Source of the DNA: Aliivibrio sp. S4MY1
GTDB lineage: Bacteria; Pseudomonadota; Gammaproteobacteria; Enterobacterales; Vibrionaceae
Assembly (NCBI RefSeq): GCF_028765545.1
Contig: NZ_JARACP010000018.1
Span: 1 to 64,000 of the forward strand
Reading direction: 5' to 3'
DNA length: 64,000 nt
Positions within the stretch are counted from its first letter, which is position 1. Each line of letters begins with the position of its first letter. Made by a program: the position numbers and the translations under genes. The notes below the pieces were generated by a model, which saw only the letters and a list, made by a program, of their open reading frames with translations, had not been told where the DNA came from and searched no databases. Below, piece after piece: positions 1 through 8,536 of this stretch.

Positions 1-144
1 ATTTTGTTTATTATCACTTCGAAAAGTGAAAACAAACTAGTGATTATCAACTCACAAGTGCCCACACAGATTAATAGGTTTCAAATTTTTAAAGAGCAAA
101 CTTCAAACTTCAAGCCTTTCGACTTTCTCTTGAAGCGGACGGTT
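1..144 (-). ncRNA. rRNA operon leader with boxB-like hairpin and boxA (partial)
   Basis: Read leftward, a hairpin with arms CTTCAAG/CTTGAAG (108-135) precedes GCTCTTTAA (89-97). The latter matches the rRNA boxA anti-termination element bound by NusB/S10. The following sequence, with an ATCTGTGTGGGCAC stretch, is typical of the spacer before 16S rRNA in enteric and vibrio operons. The mature 16S gene itself begins left of the window. Confidence 0.78.
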
Positions 145-172
145 ATAATAGTGATTTAAAATAATGTGTCAA
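145..172 (-). promoter_or_regulatory. rRNA operon promoter P2
   Basis: A consensus -35 TTGACA (167-172) is separated by 16 bp from TATTAT (145-150) on the minus strand, about 114 bp downstream of P1. Tandem P1/P2 promoters are typical of bacterial rRNA operons. The transcript would enter the boxB/boxA leader immediately downstream. Confidence 0.72.
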
Positions 173-258
173 GCACAAAATTAAACTAAATAACTAAGCT
201 AACCTCACTAACTACTTATTGTTGATTTAACTCAACAACTCCGTGTCAGTGAGGCGGC

Positions 259-286
259 ATTATAGAGAGTCTTTCATTTCATGCAA
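259..286 (-). promoter_or_regulatory. rRNA operon promoter P1
   Basis: On the minus strand a -35 TTGCAT (281-286), a 16-bp spacer and a perfect -10 TATAAT (259-264) are followed by a GC-rich GCCGCC discriminator. Upstream (about 287-320) the DNA is almost pure A/T, as in an UP element. The arrangement is that of a growth-rate-controlled rRNA P1 promoter. It points leftward to an rRNA operon outside the window; clpB next to an rRNA operon is also the E. coli arrangement. Confidence 0.8.
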
Positions 287-356
287 CTATTTTCGATAAA
301 AAACATTAAAAACACGTTCAAGTGGTCACTTTTAATTCAGACTGCTTATTTACGCA

Positions 357-2942
357 TCAAAAGTCGTCATTTTGAGTCGTAATCAATTGTCCATTCTTTA
401 CTTTAAGTTTAATCACTTCGCCTGTTCTTAGTTTTCCACTCAGTATATCCTGAGCTAGAGGGTTCTCTATATAAGTTTGAATTGCTCTTTTTAATGGCCT
501 TGCTCCATAAACAGGATCAAATCCAGCTTCTGCAATTAAATTCAATGCATCGCTTGAAATCTCTAATTGGTAATCTTTTTCATTTAATCGTTTTTCCAAA
601 CGTTGTAGTTGTATAGAGGCAATATTCTTAATATGTTCTTGGCCTAACGGATGGAAAACAACGGTTTCATCAACTCGATTTAAAAACTCAGGTCTAAAGT
701 GCTGGCCAACAACTTCCATTACCAACGCTTTAATTCCCTCATAATCTAGCTCTCCAAAATGTTGCTGGATTTTATCTGAGCCTAAATTAGAGGTCATAAT
801 GATCACGGTATTTTTAAAATCTACCGTTCGACCTTGACCATCAGTGAGTCGACCATCATCCAAGACTTGCAAAAGTATATTGAATACATCTGGATGTGCC
901 TTCTCTACTTCATCAAGTAATAAGACCGAGTAAGGTTTACGTCTAACCGCTTCAGTTAAATACCCACCCTCTTCATATCCAACATATCCTGGAGGAGCGC
1001 CAACTAATCGAGCGACTGAATGTTTTTCCATAAACTCCGACATATCAATACGGACCATCGCATCTTCACTATCGAACATAAAGTTAGCTAATGATTTACA
1101 AAGTTCAGTTTTACCTACACCCGTTGGACCTAAAAATAAAAATGACCCTATTGGGCGGTTAGGATCAGAAAGCCCAGCTCGGCTGCGTCGAATGGCATTG
1201 GATACCGCTTCAACCGCTTCTCCTTGTCCTATAACTCGCTTATGTAGTTCACCTTCCATCTTTAATAGCTTATCTCTTTCCCCTTCAAGCATTTTATTAA
1301 CAGGTATGCCCGTTTGACGAGAAAGAACCTCTGCGATTTCACTGTCTGTTACTTTATTCTTTAATAAGCTCATCTCTTGCATTTCAGCTTGAGCGGCTAG
1401 ATCCAATTGCTTTTCTAACTCTGGAATACGCCCATATTGCAATTCAGACATACGATTCAAATCGCCCGCACGTCGAGCTATGTCCATATTGCTTCTTGCT
1501 GTATCTAACTCTGTTTTTATATGCTGAGTTCCAGAAAGTGCTGCTTTTTCTGCTTTCCAAACTTCTTCTAGTTCAGAGTAATCTCGCTCTTTCTCTCTTA
1601 ATTCAAGATTTAATGAGTCTAAACGTTTTAAGCTAGCATCATCACTCTCTTTAACTAAGGCTTGTTGCTCTATTTTTAGTTGGATAATTTTACGATCAAG
1701 TTTATCTAGTGATTCAGGCTTAGAATCGATTTCCATTCGAATACTCGATGCAGCTTCATCGATCAAATCAATAGCCTTATCCGGTAATTGTCTGTCAGAT
1801 ATATAGCGATGAGACAATGTCGCTGCTGCCACAATTGCAGGATCGGTAATTTCAACGTGATGATGAATTTCATAACGCTCTTTCAATCCACGTAGGATAG
1901 CGATGGTATCTTCTACTGTAGGCTCATCCACTAATACCTTTTGGAATCTTCGCTCTAATGCTGGATCCTTCTCTATATATTGACGATATTCATCAAGAGT
2001 TGTTGCACCTACACAATGCAGATCACCACGAGCTAAAGCTGGTTTAAGCATATTTCCAGCATCCATTGAGCCTTCACCTTTACCAGCACCAACCATGGTA
2101 TGAACTTCATCAATAAAGAGAATGATATTACCTTCTTCTTTTGCAAGCTCATTTAAAACCGCTTTTAATCGCTCTTCAAATTCACCGCGAAATTTAGCAC
2201 CAGCGACTAGCGCGCCAATATCTAAAGACAATACTCTTTTATGCTTTAGCCCTTCAGGCACTTCACCATTAATAATGCGTTGGGCTAAACCTTCAACAAT
2301 GGCTGTTTTACCAACACCTGGTTGACCAATAATGACAGGGTTGTTTTTAGTTCGTCTTTGAAGAACCTGAATTGTTCTACGTATTTCATCATCACGCCCA
2401 ATAACAGGATCAAGCTTACCTTGCTCTGCTCGCTCAGTAAGGTCTACAGTAAATTTCTCTAATGCTTGGCGTTTTTCTTCTGCATTTTGATCATTAACTT
2501 TCTCACCACCACGGATCTCATCAATAGATTTTGAGATCTTCGCTTCAGTAAGCCCAAGTTCTTTAAATAAATTACCTAGTGGTCCTTTATCTTCAATAGC
2601 TGCAAGCATGAATATTTCAGATGAAATATAAGCATCTTTTCGTTGTTGAGCGATTTTGTCACACAGATTAAAAATAACACCCATGTTTGATGACAATTGT
2701 ACGTCACCACCAATGCCTGTGACTTTTGGGGCTTTGTCTAGAATTTCAGATAGCTTAGAACGAAGTTGGGTTACATCAATATTAAGTAATGTCAGTAGTG
2801 GCCTAATTGTGCTGCCATCTTGATTTAAAAGAGCAACCATTAGATGAGTTGGCTCGATATATTGATGATCTTGACCCAATGCTAATGACTGAGCATCTGA
2901 AATGGCGATTTGAAATTTACTGGTAAATCGATCTAAACGCAT
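357..2942 (-). CDS. clpB: ATP-dependent disaggregase ClpB (Hsp104 family)
   Basis: This 861-residue protein is the hexameric AAA+ unfoldase that works with DnaK to rescue aggregated proteins in the cytoplasm. Visible parts are an N-domain (about 1-145), NBD1 with Walker [10 protein letters not shown] and Walker [10 protein letters not shown], a coiled-coil middle domain (about 410-525), and NBD2 with GPTGVGKTE and [11 protein letters not shown]. Length is close to the 857 of E. coli ClpB. The ATG has a strong AGGAGAGG ribosome site. It lies downstream of rluD-pgeF but carries its own sigma-32-type promoter. An rRNA operon follows it, as in E. coli. Confidence 0.98.
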   Translation of the reverse strand: MRLDRFTSKFQIAISDAQSLALGQDHQYIEPTHLMVALLNQDGSTIRPLLTLLNIDVTQLRSKLSEILDKAPKVTGIGGDVQLSSNMGVIFNLCDKIAQQRKDAYISSEIFMLAAIEDKGPLGNLFKELGLTEAKISKSIDEIRGGEKVNDQNAEEKRQALEKFTVDLTERAEQGKLDPVIGRDDEIRRTIQVLQRRTKNNPVIIGQPGVGKTAIVEGLAQRIINGEVPEGLKHKRVLSLDIGALVAGAKFRGEFEERLKAVLNELAKEEGNIILFIDEVHTMVGAGKGEGSMDAGNMLKPALARGDLHCVGATTLDEYRQYIEKDPALERRFQKVLVDEPTVEDTIAILRGLKERYEIHHHVEITDPAIVAAATLSHRYISDRQLPDKAIDLIDEAASSIRMEIDSKPESLDKLDRKIIQLKIEQQALVKESDDASLKRLDSLNLELREKERDYSELEEVWKAEKAALSGTQHIKTELDTARSNMDIARRAGDLNRMSELQYGRIPELEKQLDLAAQAEMQEMSLLKNKVTDSEIAEVLSRQTGIPVNKMLEGERDKLLKMEGELHKRVIGQGEAVEAVSNAIRRSRAGLSDPNRPIGSFLFLGPTGVGKTELCKSLANFMFDSEDAMVRIDMSEFMEKHSVARLVGAPPGYVGYEEGGYLTEAVRRKPYSVLLLDEVEKAHPDVFNILLQVLDDGRLTDGQGRTVDFKNTVIIMTSNLGSDKIQQHFGELDYEGIKALVMEVVGQHFRPEFLNRVDETVVFHPLGQEHIKNIASIQLQRLEKRLNEKDYQLEISSDALNLIAEAGFDPVYGARPLKRAIQTYIENPLAQDILSGKLRTGEVIKLKVKNGQLITTQNDDF

Positions 2943-2984
2943 AACCCTCTCCTAGAGAAGAAAAGTAAGTAACTATTACTTCTT

Positions 2985-3012
2985 AAATGGGGTTTAGTGC
3001 TGGAGAAATCAA
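2985..3012 (-). promoter_or_regulatory. Candidate sigma-32 heat-shock promoter of clpB
   Basis: On the minus strand, TTGATTT (3006-3012) and CCCCATTT (2985-2992) are spaced by 13 bp, between pgeF and clpB. The -10 matches the sigma-32 consensus CCCCATnT exactly; the -35 matches CTTGAAA in part. clpB is a classic sigma-32 target. Confidence 0.72.
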
Positions 3013-3037
3013 CTAATGGAAGAGGAAATAAAAAGGA

Positions 3038-3769
3038 TTATTCAAACCAAATTAAGGTTGCTTGACGACCAGTTTTTCCCTCTTTTCGATAAGAGAAAAA
3101 TTGTTCAGTATTTGAATAAGTGCAAAGGTTCGAGTAATGAACCTCTTTAACCCCAGCATTGTATAAACGCTGCGTAGCTAGTAATGCTAAATTCGCTAGC
3201 CATTTTTCTGAATGTTGGCTCGGTTTAAATGCCTTTAACGCTTCAGGATCTTTTTCACAAAATAAAGCTCTTACTTCCTCACCGACTTCAAATGCTTCAG
3301 GGCCAATGGCTGGTCCACACCATGCAACAAGTTCAGTAGAAGAAAAATGATTTACTGTATTTTCTAAAATACCATCAAGAAGGCCGCGCCATCCGGCATG
3401 AGCTGCCGCTACTTCTGTTCCTTCTTTATTGCAAATTACAACAGGCAAACAATCTGCTGTCATGACACAACATACTTGATTCGCTGTATTTGTATATGCC
3501 GCATCAACAGAAGGAGGGCTCACTGAATCTGAATTAGGAAGAGTAATGACTTTTGTCGAATGAATTTGATTTAACCACGTTGGTGCAGTCGGTAACTGCG
3601 CCAACGTAATCAGTTTTTCACGATTGAGCACAACATCATTGTGATTGTCACCAACATGGTCACCTAAATTTAAACTCGAAAATGGGGCTTTAGATACACC
3701 ATTCAAACGAGTCGTACTAACTACGTTAATATTTTTAGGAGCAGACCATTTTGGTAACAATAACGACAT
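3038..3769 (-). CDS. pgeF: PgeF/YfiH family purine nucleoside phosphorylase-like protein
   Basis: This 243-residue protein belongs to the YfiH (DUF152, multicopper polyphenol oxidoreductase laccase) family. E. coli PgeF edits misincorporated L-Ser in peptidoglycan precursors, and other members have purine nucleoside phosphorylase or adenosine deaminase activity. The conserved HAGWRGLLDGILENT signature with its metal-site His is present, as are the Cys of TADCLPVV and a C-terminal FSYRKEGKTGRQ. The ATG directly abuts the rluD stop codon (TAA-ATG), so translation is probably coupled. Which of the reported activities dominates here cannot be told from sequence. Confidence 0.93.
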   Translation of the reverse strand: MSLLLPKWSAPKNINVVSTTRLNGVSKAPFSSLNLGDHVGDNHNDVVLNREKLITLAQLPTAPTWLNQIHSTKVITLPNSDSVSPPSVDAAYTNTANQVCCVMTADCLPVVICNKEGTEVAAAHAGWRGLLDGILENTVNHFSSTELVAWCGPAIGPEAFEVGEEVRALFCEKDPEALKAFKPSQHSEKWLANLALLATQRLYNAGVKEVHYSNLCTYSNTEQFFSYRKEGKTGRQATLIWFE

Positions 3770-4744
3770 TTAATACTCGTCCTCATGCAATAAACGCTCA
3801 TCATCACGTAATGCTTGAGATAGAGCGATCATGTCATCAGGGATTGGCGCATGAAACTCCATAACCTCACCGGTCACTGGATGCTCAAAACGCAGCATTG
3901 CCGCATGAAGTGCTTGACGATCAAATCCACGGATCATGTCAATTAACTCCTGTGACGCACCTTTAGGGATACGAGCACGACCACCATAAGCAGTATCACC
4001 GACTAGTGGATGCTGTAGATAAGACATGTGCACACGAATTTGGTGAGTACGACCTGTTTCAAGACGTAAACGTAAACGAGTATGAATTCGGAAATGCTCA
4101 GCAACACGGTAATGTGTTACAGCATCTTTACCTAATTCATGAACTGCCATTAACGTACGCTTTTGAGGGTGACGTCCGATTGGTTTTTCAATCATACCGC
4201 CTGCCGTCATACGACCTAATACTACCGCCTCGTATTCACGAGTGATCTTACGTTTTTGTAGCGCACGAACCAAACGCGTTTGAGCTGGAACTGTTTTCGC
4301 AACAACCATTAATCCAGTCGTATCTTTATCTAAACGGTGAACAATACCTGCACGAGGTACCTCAGCAATGTTTGGATAATGGAATAATAACGCATTTAAT
4401 ACTGTACCATCTGGTGTACCAGCACCTGGATGAACCACAAAATCGCGAGGTTTATTGATAACTAATAAATCATCATCTTCATAAACAATATCAAGCGGAA
4501 TGTCTTGAGCTAACCAACGCTCTTCATCTTCTAATTCTGCTTTAACTGTGATCTCTTCACCGCCCATCATTTTTAAACGAGCTTTAGTGATCACTTCACC
4601 ATTAACGGTTATTTTACCCGCTAGTAGCCATTCTTTAATGCGTGAACGAGAAAAATCAGAAAACAACTCTGCTGCAGCTTGATCTAAACGCTGGCCTAAT
4701 TGACTTTCTTTTACTGTACTTGTTAACTCTATTTGTTGTGCCAT
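3770..4744 (-). CDS. rluD: 23S rRNA pseudouridine(1911/1915/1917) synthase RluD
   Basis: This 324-residue protein isomerises three uridines in helix 69 of 23S rRNA. An S4 RNA-binding domain occupies about residues 15-75. The catalytic domain carries the family motif HRLDKDTTGLMVV with the nucleophilic Asp, followed by LETGRTHQIRVH. It is the first gene of rluD-pgeF(-clpB) and is divergent from bamD, the same arrangement as in E. coli. Nothing is missing or unusual. Confidence 0.97.
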   Translation of the reverse strand: MAQQIELTSTVKESQLGQRLDQAAAELFSDFSRSRIKEWLLAGKITVNGEVITKARLKMMGGEEITVKAELEDEERWLAQDIPLDIVYEDDDLLVINKPRDFVVHPGAGTPDGTVLNALLFHYPNIAEVPRAGIVHRLDKDTTGLMVVAKTVPAQTRLVRALQKRKITREYEAVVLGRMTAGGMIEKPIGRHPQKRTLMAVHELGKDAVTHYRVAEHFRIHTRLRLRLETGRTHQIRVHMSYLQHPLVGDTAYGGRARIPKGASQELIDMIRGFDRQALHAAMLRFEHPVTGEVMEFHAPIPDDMIALSQALRDDERLLHEDEY

Positions 4745-4906
4745 ATCGAACTTTTTTTAAATTAGTGGTACTAATTACCAAACAAATACATCATATTTGG
4801 TATCATCAACACTGTAAGTGAAATAAACTATCGACCATTGTATCTGTTAACGACGCATTTCGTAATGGATAACTTCAGTTTTTTTAGTCAAGGATCATTT
4901 TCAAGC

Positions 4907-5632
4907 ATGAAACGCTTAACACTTTCTTCATTATTAGCCGTCTCTTTACTGGTTGGTTGCTCAAGCAGTGATGATGTTATCCCTGATATCCCACCATCAG
5001 AATTATACGCTCAAGCCCAAGAGTCTCTACAAGCGGGTAATTGGACAAGCGCAACAGAACGTCTTGAAGCACTCGACTCTCGCTACCCTTTTGGTGCTTA
5101 CTCCGAACAAGTTCAGCTCGACCTTATCTATGTATATTATAAAAATGATGATCTTGCATTAGGTTTAGCAACCATAGAACGCTTTAATCGTCTAAACCCA
5201 ACGCACCCTAAAGCTGATTGGGTTTTATATATGCGCGGTCTAACGCATATGGCTCAAGACCGTAGCTTTATGCATGATTTATTTAGAGTCGATCGTTCAG
5301 ATCGAGATCCAGAACCTGCTCGTGCGGCATTTAAAGATTTTAAACGCTTATTAGAACGCTACCCTGATAGTCTATATGCAGAAGATGCTCAGACTCGCAT
5401 GTTTGCCTTGAAAAATCGCTTAGCTGATTATGAATTAGCAACCGCTGATTTTTATCTTCGCCGTGAGGCATGGATTTCAGCCATTAATCGTAGCCAAGAA
5501 TTGCAACGAACCTACCCTGATACTGAAGCTGCGAGAAAGTCATTAACCATTATGTTAGCGGCTTATAAGGAATTAAAATTAGAAGATGCTATTGCTCGTA
5601 CAGAAGAGCTTATTGCCTTGAATCCTCAGTAA
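4907..5632 (+). CDS. bamD: Outer membrane assembly lipoprotein BamD
   Basis: This 241-residue lipoprotein is the essential BamD (ComL/YfiO) subunit of the beta-barrel assembly machine at the inner face of the outer membrane. A signal peptide MKRLTLSSLLAVSLLVGC ends at lipobox Cys18. Five TPR-like helical repeats follow, including YAQAQESLQAGNWTSA and YPDSLYAEDAQTRM. The frame stays open upstream to 4838, but the ATG at 4907 puts the signal peptide at the N-terminus and has AAGGA upstream, so I prefer it. It is divergent from rluD and ends at a terminator. Confidence 0.95.
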   Translation: MKRLTLSSLLAVSLLVGCSSSDDVIPDIPPSELYAQAQESLQAGNWTSATERLEALDSRYPFGAYSEQVQLDLIYVYYKNDDLALGLATIERFNRLNPTHPKADWVLYMRGLTHMAQDRSFMHDLFRVDRSDRDPEPARAAFKDFKRLLERYPDSLYAEDAQTRMFALKNRLADYELATADFYLRREAWISAINRSQELQRTYPDTEAARKSLTIMLAAYKELKLEDAIARTEELIALNPQ

Positions 5633-5655
5633 CTTATCAATTAGAAAACAAAAAA

Positions 5656-5685
5656 CCGAACCTTAAAAGAAGGCTCGGTTTTTTT
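5656..5685 (+). terminator. Rho-independent terminator after bamD
   Basis: The arms CCGAACCTT/AAGGCTCGG (one mismatch) enclose a short A-rich loop and are followed by seven T. Confidence 0.85.
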
Positions 5686-5913
5686 ATGTCTGATATTTAA
5701 CAAAGGATATGATCAAGTTCAAAAAACGGATGAGATTAAAAAATAACCATTAGAAACAAAAGGTTGAACTTAATCCCTAAAAACGAATGTTTTCAGCAAT
5801 CAACCCTTTCAATCTACCTACTTTGGTCAATTCATCAAGTTTTTTTTCAATATAATTTCTCAGGCCTTGTTTGAGATCACATCAACATATCTAATTGGAA
5901 ACACTATTAAGAA

Positions 5914-5935
5914 TGGTGATCTAGATCACTTTATT
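5914..5935 (+). promoter_or_regulatory. CRP-binding site of raiA (class II position)
   Basis: The core GTGATCTAGATCAC is a perfect palindrome and nearly the full CRP consensus. Its centre (5924.5) lies about 41.5 bp before the start point near 5966 that is predicted from the -10 candidate TAATCT (5954-5959). That is the class II activator position. In E. coli raiA is reported to be under cAMP-CRP control, so the site fits. Confidence 0.8.
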
Positions 5936-5996
5936 TTTCACTCTGGATCCGTAATCTGAGTACATGCCAAACGGGGCAAGAGAGAGGAAAATCAAT

Positions 5997-6359
5997 ATGA
6001 AAGTAGAAATCACTGGTAACAACATCGACATCACTCCAGGCATCCGTGAACGTATTGAAGGGAAGTTTAAAAAACTAGAAGACAAAAGAAACCTAGACAT
6101 TATTGGACGTCACGCTAGCGTTACAAAACGCGCAAATGGTAAACATAAGGTAGAAGCACAGGCGACTATCGCTGGTGGCAAAGTTGCCGCATCAGCCGAA
6201 CAAGAAGATCTATTTGGTGCAATTAGAGAGATGTACCAAAAACTAGAACGCCAACTAGATAAGCTACAGCATAAAGGCGAAGCTCGTCGAGCAACACACG
6301 CTCAAGCTCCTGTAATTGAAGAGCCAGAAGTTGACTTAGAAGAGGAATACGAACAGTAA
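5997..6359 (+). CDS. raiA: Ribosome-associated translation inhibitor RaiA (YfiA/pY)
   Basis: This 120-residue protein binds the 30S decoding site and blocks translation in cold shock or stationary phase. MKVEITGNNIDITPGIRERI opens the S30AE domain, followed by the basic helix region around KRANGKHKVEAQ. The acidic tail EEPEVDLEEEYEQ is characteristic of short HPF/YfiA proteins. I chose ATG 5997, which has GAGAGG upstream. The in-frame ATG at 5964 lies at or before the predicted transcription start. It sits before pheA, as in E. coli. Confidence 0.95.
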   Translation: MKVEITGNNIDITPGIRERIEGKFKKLEDKRNLDIIGRHASVTKRANGKHKVEAQATIAGGKVAASAEQEDLFGAIREMYQKLERQLDKLQHKGEARRATHAQAPVIEEPEVDLEEEYEQ

Positions 6360-6388
6360 TTAAATCGTCAACTCAAACGTTTTCTGAA

Positions 6389-6416
6389 ACAGCGCTCATT
6401 TGAGCGCTGTTTTTTC
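6389..6416 (+). terminator. Terminator after raiA
   Basis: The perfect stem ACAGCGCTCA/TGAGCGCTGT has a 2-nt apex and is followed by a T run. It separates raiA from the pheA promoter, which starts within the T-rich tail. Confidence 0.9.
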
Positions 6417-6445
6417 TTGACGCAAACTTATCGATTCCTTATTGT
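6417..6445 (+). promoter_or_regulatory. pheA promoter candidate
   Basis: TTGACG (6417-6422) is followed by a 17-bp spacer and TATTGT (6440-6445), about 35 bp before the pheA start. No Phe-rich leader peptide or attenuator is present, unlike E. coli pheL-pheA. Confidence 0.6.
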
Positions 6446-6479
6446 GAATTAACTCTTAATTTACTAGGTTTGCATATTC

Positions 6480-7655
6480 ATGACTGATACCCGTTATTCT
6501 CTGGATGAGATCCGTTTACGCCTTAATGAGCTTGATAATGAGCTATTAACTCTTTTTTCTGAGCGCCGTAAACTCAGTCTTGAAGTCGCTAAAAGTAAAG
6601 TTCAAACCTCAAAGCCTGTTCGTGATCCAAAGCGTGAACAACAATTATTGGTTAAGCTAATAGAGAATGGTAAGGCATTCGATCTTGATGCTTATTATAT
6701 TACTCAGCTGTTTCACACCATTATTGAAGACTCCGTTCTACTTCAACAAGAGTACTTTCAAAATCTAGCAAACCCTGAATTAAGCAGAAAACCAATTGCA
6801 CGAGTTGCCTACCTTGGCTCTAAAGGCTCTTACTCAAACTTAGCAAGTCGTCGTTACTTCAGTAAAAAGAACATTGAGCTTGCTGAATTAGGCTGTGAGA
6901 ATTTTAGAGAAGTAATAAAAACAGTCGAATCAGGACATGCTGATTACGGCGTATTACCAATTGAAAACACAAGCTCAGGTTCAATAAACCAAGTTTATGA
7001 TTTACTGCAACATACTAGCTTATATATTGTTGGTGAACTGACTCAACAGATAGATCATTGCTTATTAACCACCACAGAAACTTCTCTTGAATCGATTAAA
7101 ACACTTTACTCTCATCCACAACCGCACGAACAATGCAGTGAGTTTTTAAATCGTTTAGATAATGTAGAGCTTATTTCATGCGCAAGTACTGCTGATGCAA
7201 TGATTACAGTGAAAGAGTTAAATTCACCTGAAGTGGCTGCTATAGGTAACTCTGATAGTGGTAAACTTTATGGCCTTCAATCCTTAATCACCAACATATC
7301 AAACCAAACAGAAAATCAAACACGCTTTATTGTCGTAGCAAGAAAGCCAGTTGATGTGTCAGAACAGATCCCAGCAAAAACCACGCTTATTATGTCAACC
7401 TCTCAAGATGCAGGTTCGTTAGTAGAGTCTCTATTAGTTCTTCGTAAATATGGAATTAATATGACAAAATTAGAATCTCGCCCAATTATGGGAAATCCTT
7501 GGGAAGAGATGTTCTATATTGATTTACAAGCACACTTAAAATCAGATGCAATGAGTGCTGCTATCGAAGAACTGACCTCTATCACCCAATATCTAAAAGT
7601 TCTTGGTTGCTACCCTATTGAAAATGTAACGCCAACAACAATCCCTTTAACTTAA
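6480..7655 (+). CDS. pheA: Bifunctional chorismate mutase / prephenate dehydratase (P-protein)
   Basis: This 391-residue protein converts chorismate to prephenate and then to phenylpyruvate in phenylalanine synthesis. The AroQ chorismate mutase domain covers about 1-90 (LDNELLTLFSERRKLSLEVAKSK). The dehydratase domain follows (about 105-285), with PIENTSSGS and the catalytic NQTRF. The C-terminal ACT domain holds the Phe-binding motif ESRP (KLESRPIMGNPWEEMFYID), so feedback inhibition by Phe is expected. There is a terminator just upstream and no visible pheL attenuator. Confidence 0.97.
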   Translation: MTDTRYSLDEIRLRLNELDNELLTLFSERRKLSLEVAKSKVQTSKPVRDPKREQQLLVKLIENGKAFDLDAYYITQLFHTIIEDSVLLQQEYFQNLANPELSRKPIARVAYLGSKGSYSNLASRRYFSKKNIELAELGCENFREVIKTVESGHADYGVLPIENTSSGSINQVYDLLQHTSLYIVGELTQQIDHCLLTTTETSLESIKTLYSHPQPHEQCSEFLNRLDNVELISCASTADAMITVKELNSPEVAAIGNSDSGKLYGLQSLITNISNQTENQTRFIVVARKPVDVSEQIPAKTTLIMSTSQDAGSLVESLLVLRKYGINMTKLESRPIMGNPWEEMFYIDLQAHLKSDAMSAAIEELTSITQYLKVLGCYPIENVTPTTIPLT

Positions 7656-7669
7656 TAATGAGGCATTGT

Positions 7670-8197
7670 ATGGATGTTATTATTAGTTCATTAAATCCAG
7701 CAAAGATTAGTGCAGTAGAAGCAGCGTTCAATCAAGCGTTTCCAGATACTGTATTTAACTTTATTGGTGTATCCGTTGATAGTGGCGTACCAGATCAGCC
7801 GATGAGTTGCATAGATACGAAGCAAGGCGCTATAAATAGAGTTAATAATGCAAAAATACAACATCCTAATGCTGAGTATTATGTAGGCTTAGAAGCTGGT
7901 ATAGAGGGAAATTCAACTTTTGCTTGGATGATTATTGATAATACTAAGCAAGTGGGAGAGTCTCGTTCATCAAGCTTACCTCTTCCTCCTGCTGTAATTA
8001 CAGCAGTAAATCAAGGAAAGGAGCTTGGTGATGTAATGGATGAACAATTTAATACTGATAATATTAAACAAAAAGGAGGGGCTATTGGTCTATTAACCAA
8101 TAACCTACTAACAAGAAGTTCAGTCTATCAACAAGCGCTGATTCTTGCTCTTATTCCTTTTCTTCATCCTGAGCGCTTTTTTGAAGTAACGTCATAA
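7670..8197 (+). CDS. yjjX: Inosine/xanthosine triphosphatase YjjX
   Basis: This 175-residue NTPase removes ITP and XTP and so keeps deaminated purines out of nucleic acids. The start MDVIISSLNPAKISAVEAAF and the YYVGLEAGIEG and IGLLT segments are typical of the YjjX/Maf-ITPase fold. ATG 7670 has GAGG 6 nt upstream and is preferred to the in-frame ATG at 7658, which has no ribosome site. It follows pheA closely and may be cotranscribed with it. Its last 47 nt overlap the 3' end of trpR on the other strand. Confidence 0.92.
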   Translation: MDVIISSLNPAKISAVEAAFNQAFPDTVFNFIGVSVDSGVPDQPMSCIDTKQGAINRVNNAKIQHPNAEYYVGLEAGIEGNSTFAWMIIDNTKQVGESRSSSLPLPPAVITAVNQGKELGDVMDEQFNTDNIKQKGGAIGLLTNNLLTRSSVYQQALILALIPFLHPERFFEVTS

Positions 8198-8468
8198 GCC
8201 ATTCTTTTTCATCTTGAGTATGGCTTTTTAATTCATTTGAGCCTCGAGTGATCGTTGCTACTCCCACCCCTAATAACTGGCTAATTTGTCTTTGGCTTAA
8301 CTCCCCTTGTAGCAACTCATGACATATATTCACTCGGGCAATTAATGCTTCACGTTCATCAGGCGTCATCAACATGGTTAATAAAGATTGATGCTTATCT
8401 TGCTCTGCAGCATTAGCTATCAATGTCATCACCTGTGACCAATCTGAATATTTTGCTGAACCTGACAT
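8151..8468 (-). CDS. trpR: Trp operon repressor TrpR
   Basis: This 105-residue tryptophan-dependent dimeric repressor has its helix-turn-helix in QRQISQLLGVGVATITRGSNELK, nearly identical to the E. coli reader head. Length is close to the 108 of E. coli. It lies downstream of slt on the same strand, separated by a terminator-like hairpin, and converges on yjjX with a 47-nt tail-to-tail coding overlap. No clear trp operator was found in the 68-bp gap upstream. Confidence 0.96.
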   Translation of the reverse strand: MSGSAKYSDWSQVMTLIANAAEQDKHQSLLTMLMTPDEREALIARVNICHELLQGELSQRQISQLLGVGVATITRGSNELKSHTQDEKEWLMTLLQKSAQDEEKE

Positions 8469-8487
8469 AAATTCCTCATTACACTAA

Positions 8488-8515
8488 TAAAAAAGGGGAC
8501 ACTTAGGCCCCCTAC
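8488..8515 (-). terminator. Terminator between slt and trpR
   Basis: On the minus strand an AGGGG/CCCCT stem-loop is followed by a run of T (A run at 8488-8494 on the plus strand). It probably ends slt transcription. Confidence 0.6.
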
Positions 8516-8536
8516 TTTATGATCATTCAGAAATAA

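Noticed and set aside
301-356. A terminator for clpB (AAGTG/CACTT near 321-332)
   Set aside because: The stem is only five pairs with a 2-nt loop, and the T-rich stretch is some distance away; the A/T-rich DNA is better explained as the rRNA P1 UP element.
5700-5900. A small gene or RNA between the bamD terminator and raiA
   Set aside because: No open frame with a ribosome site, no strong hairpin and no promoter-terminator pair could be found.
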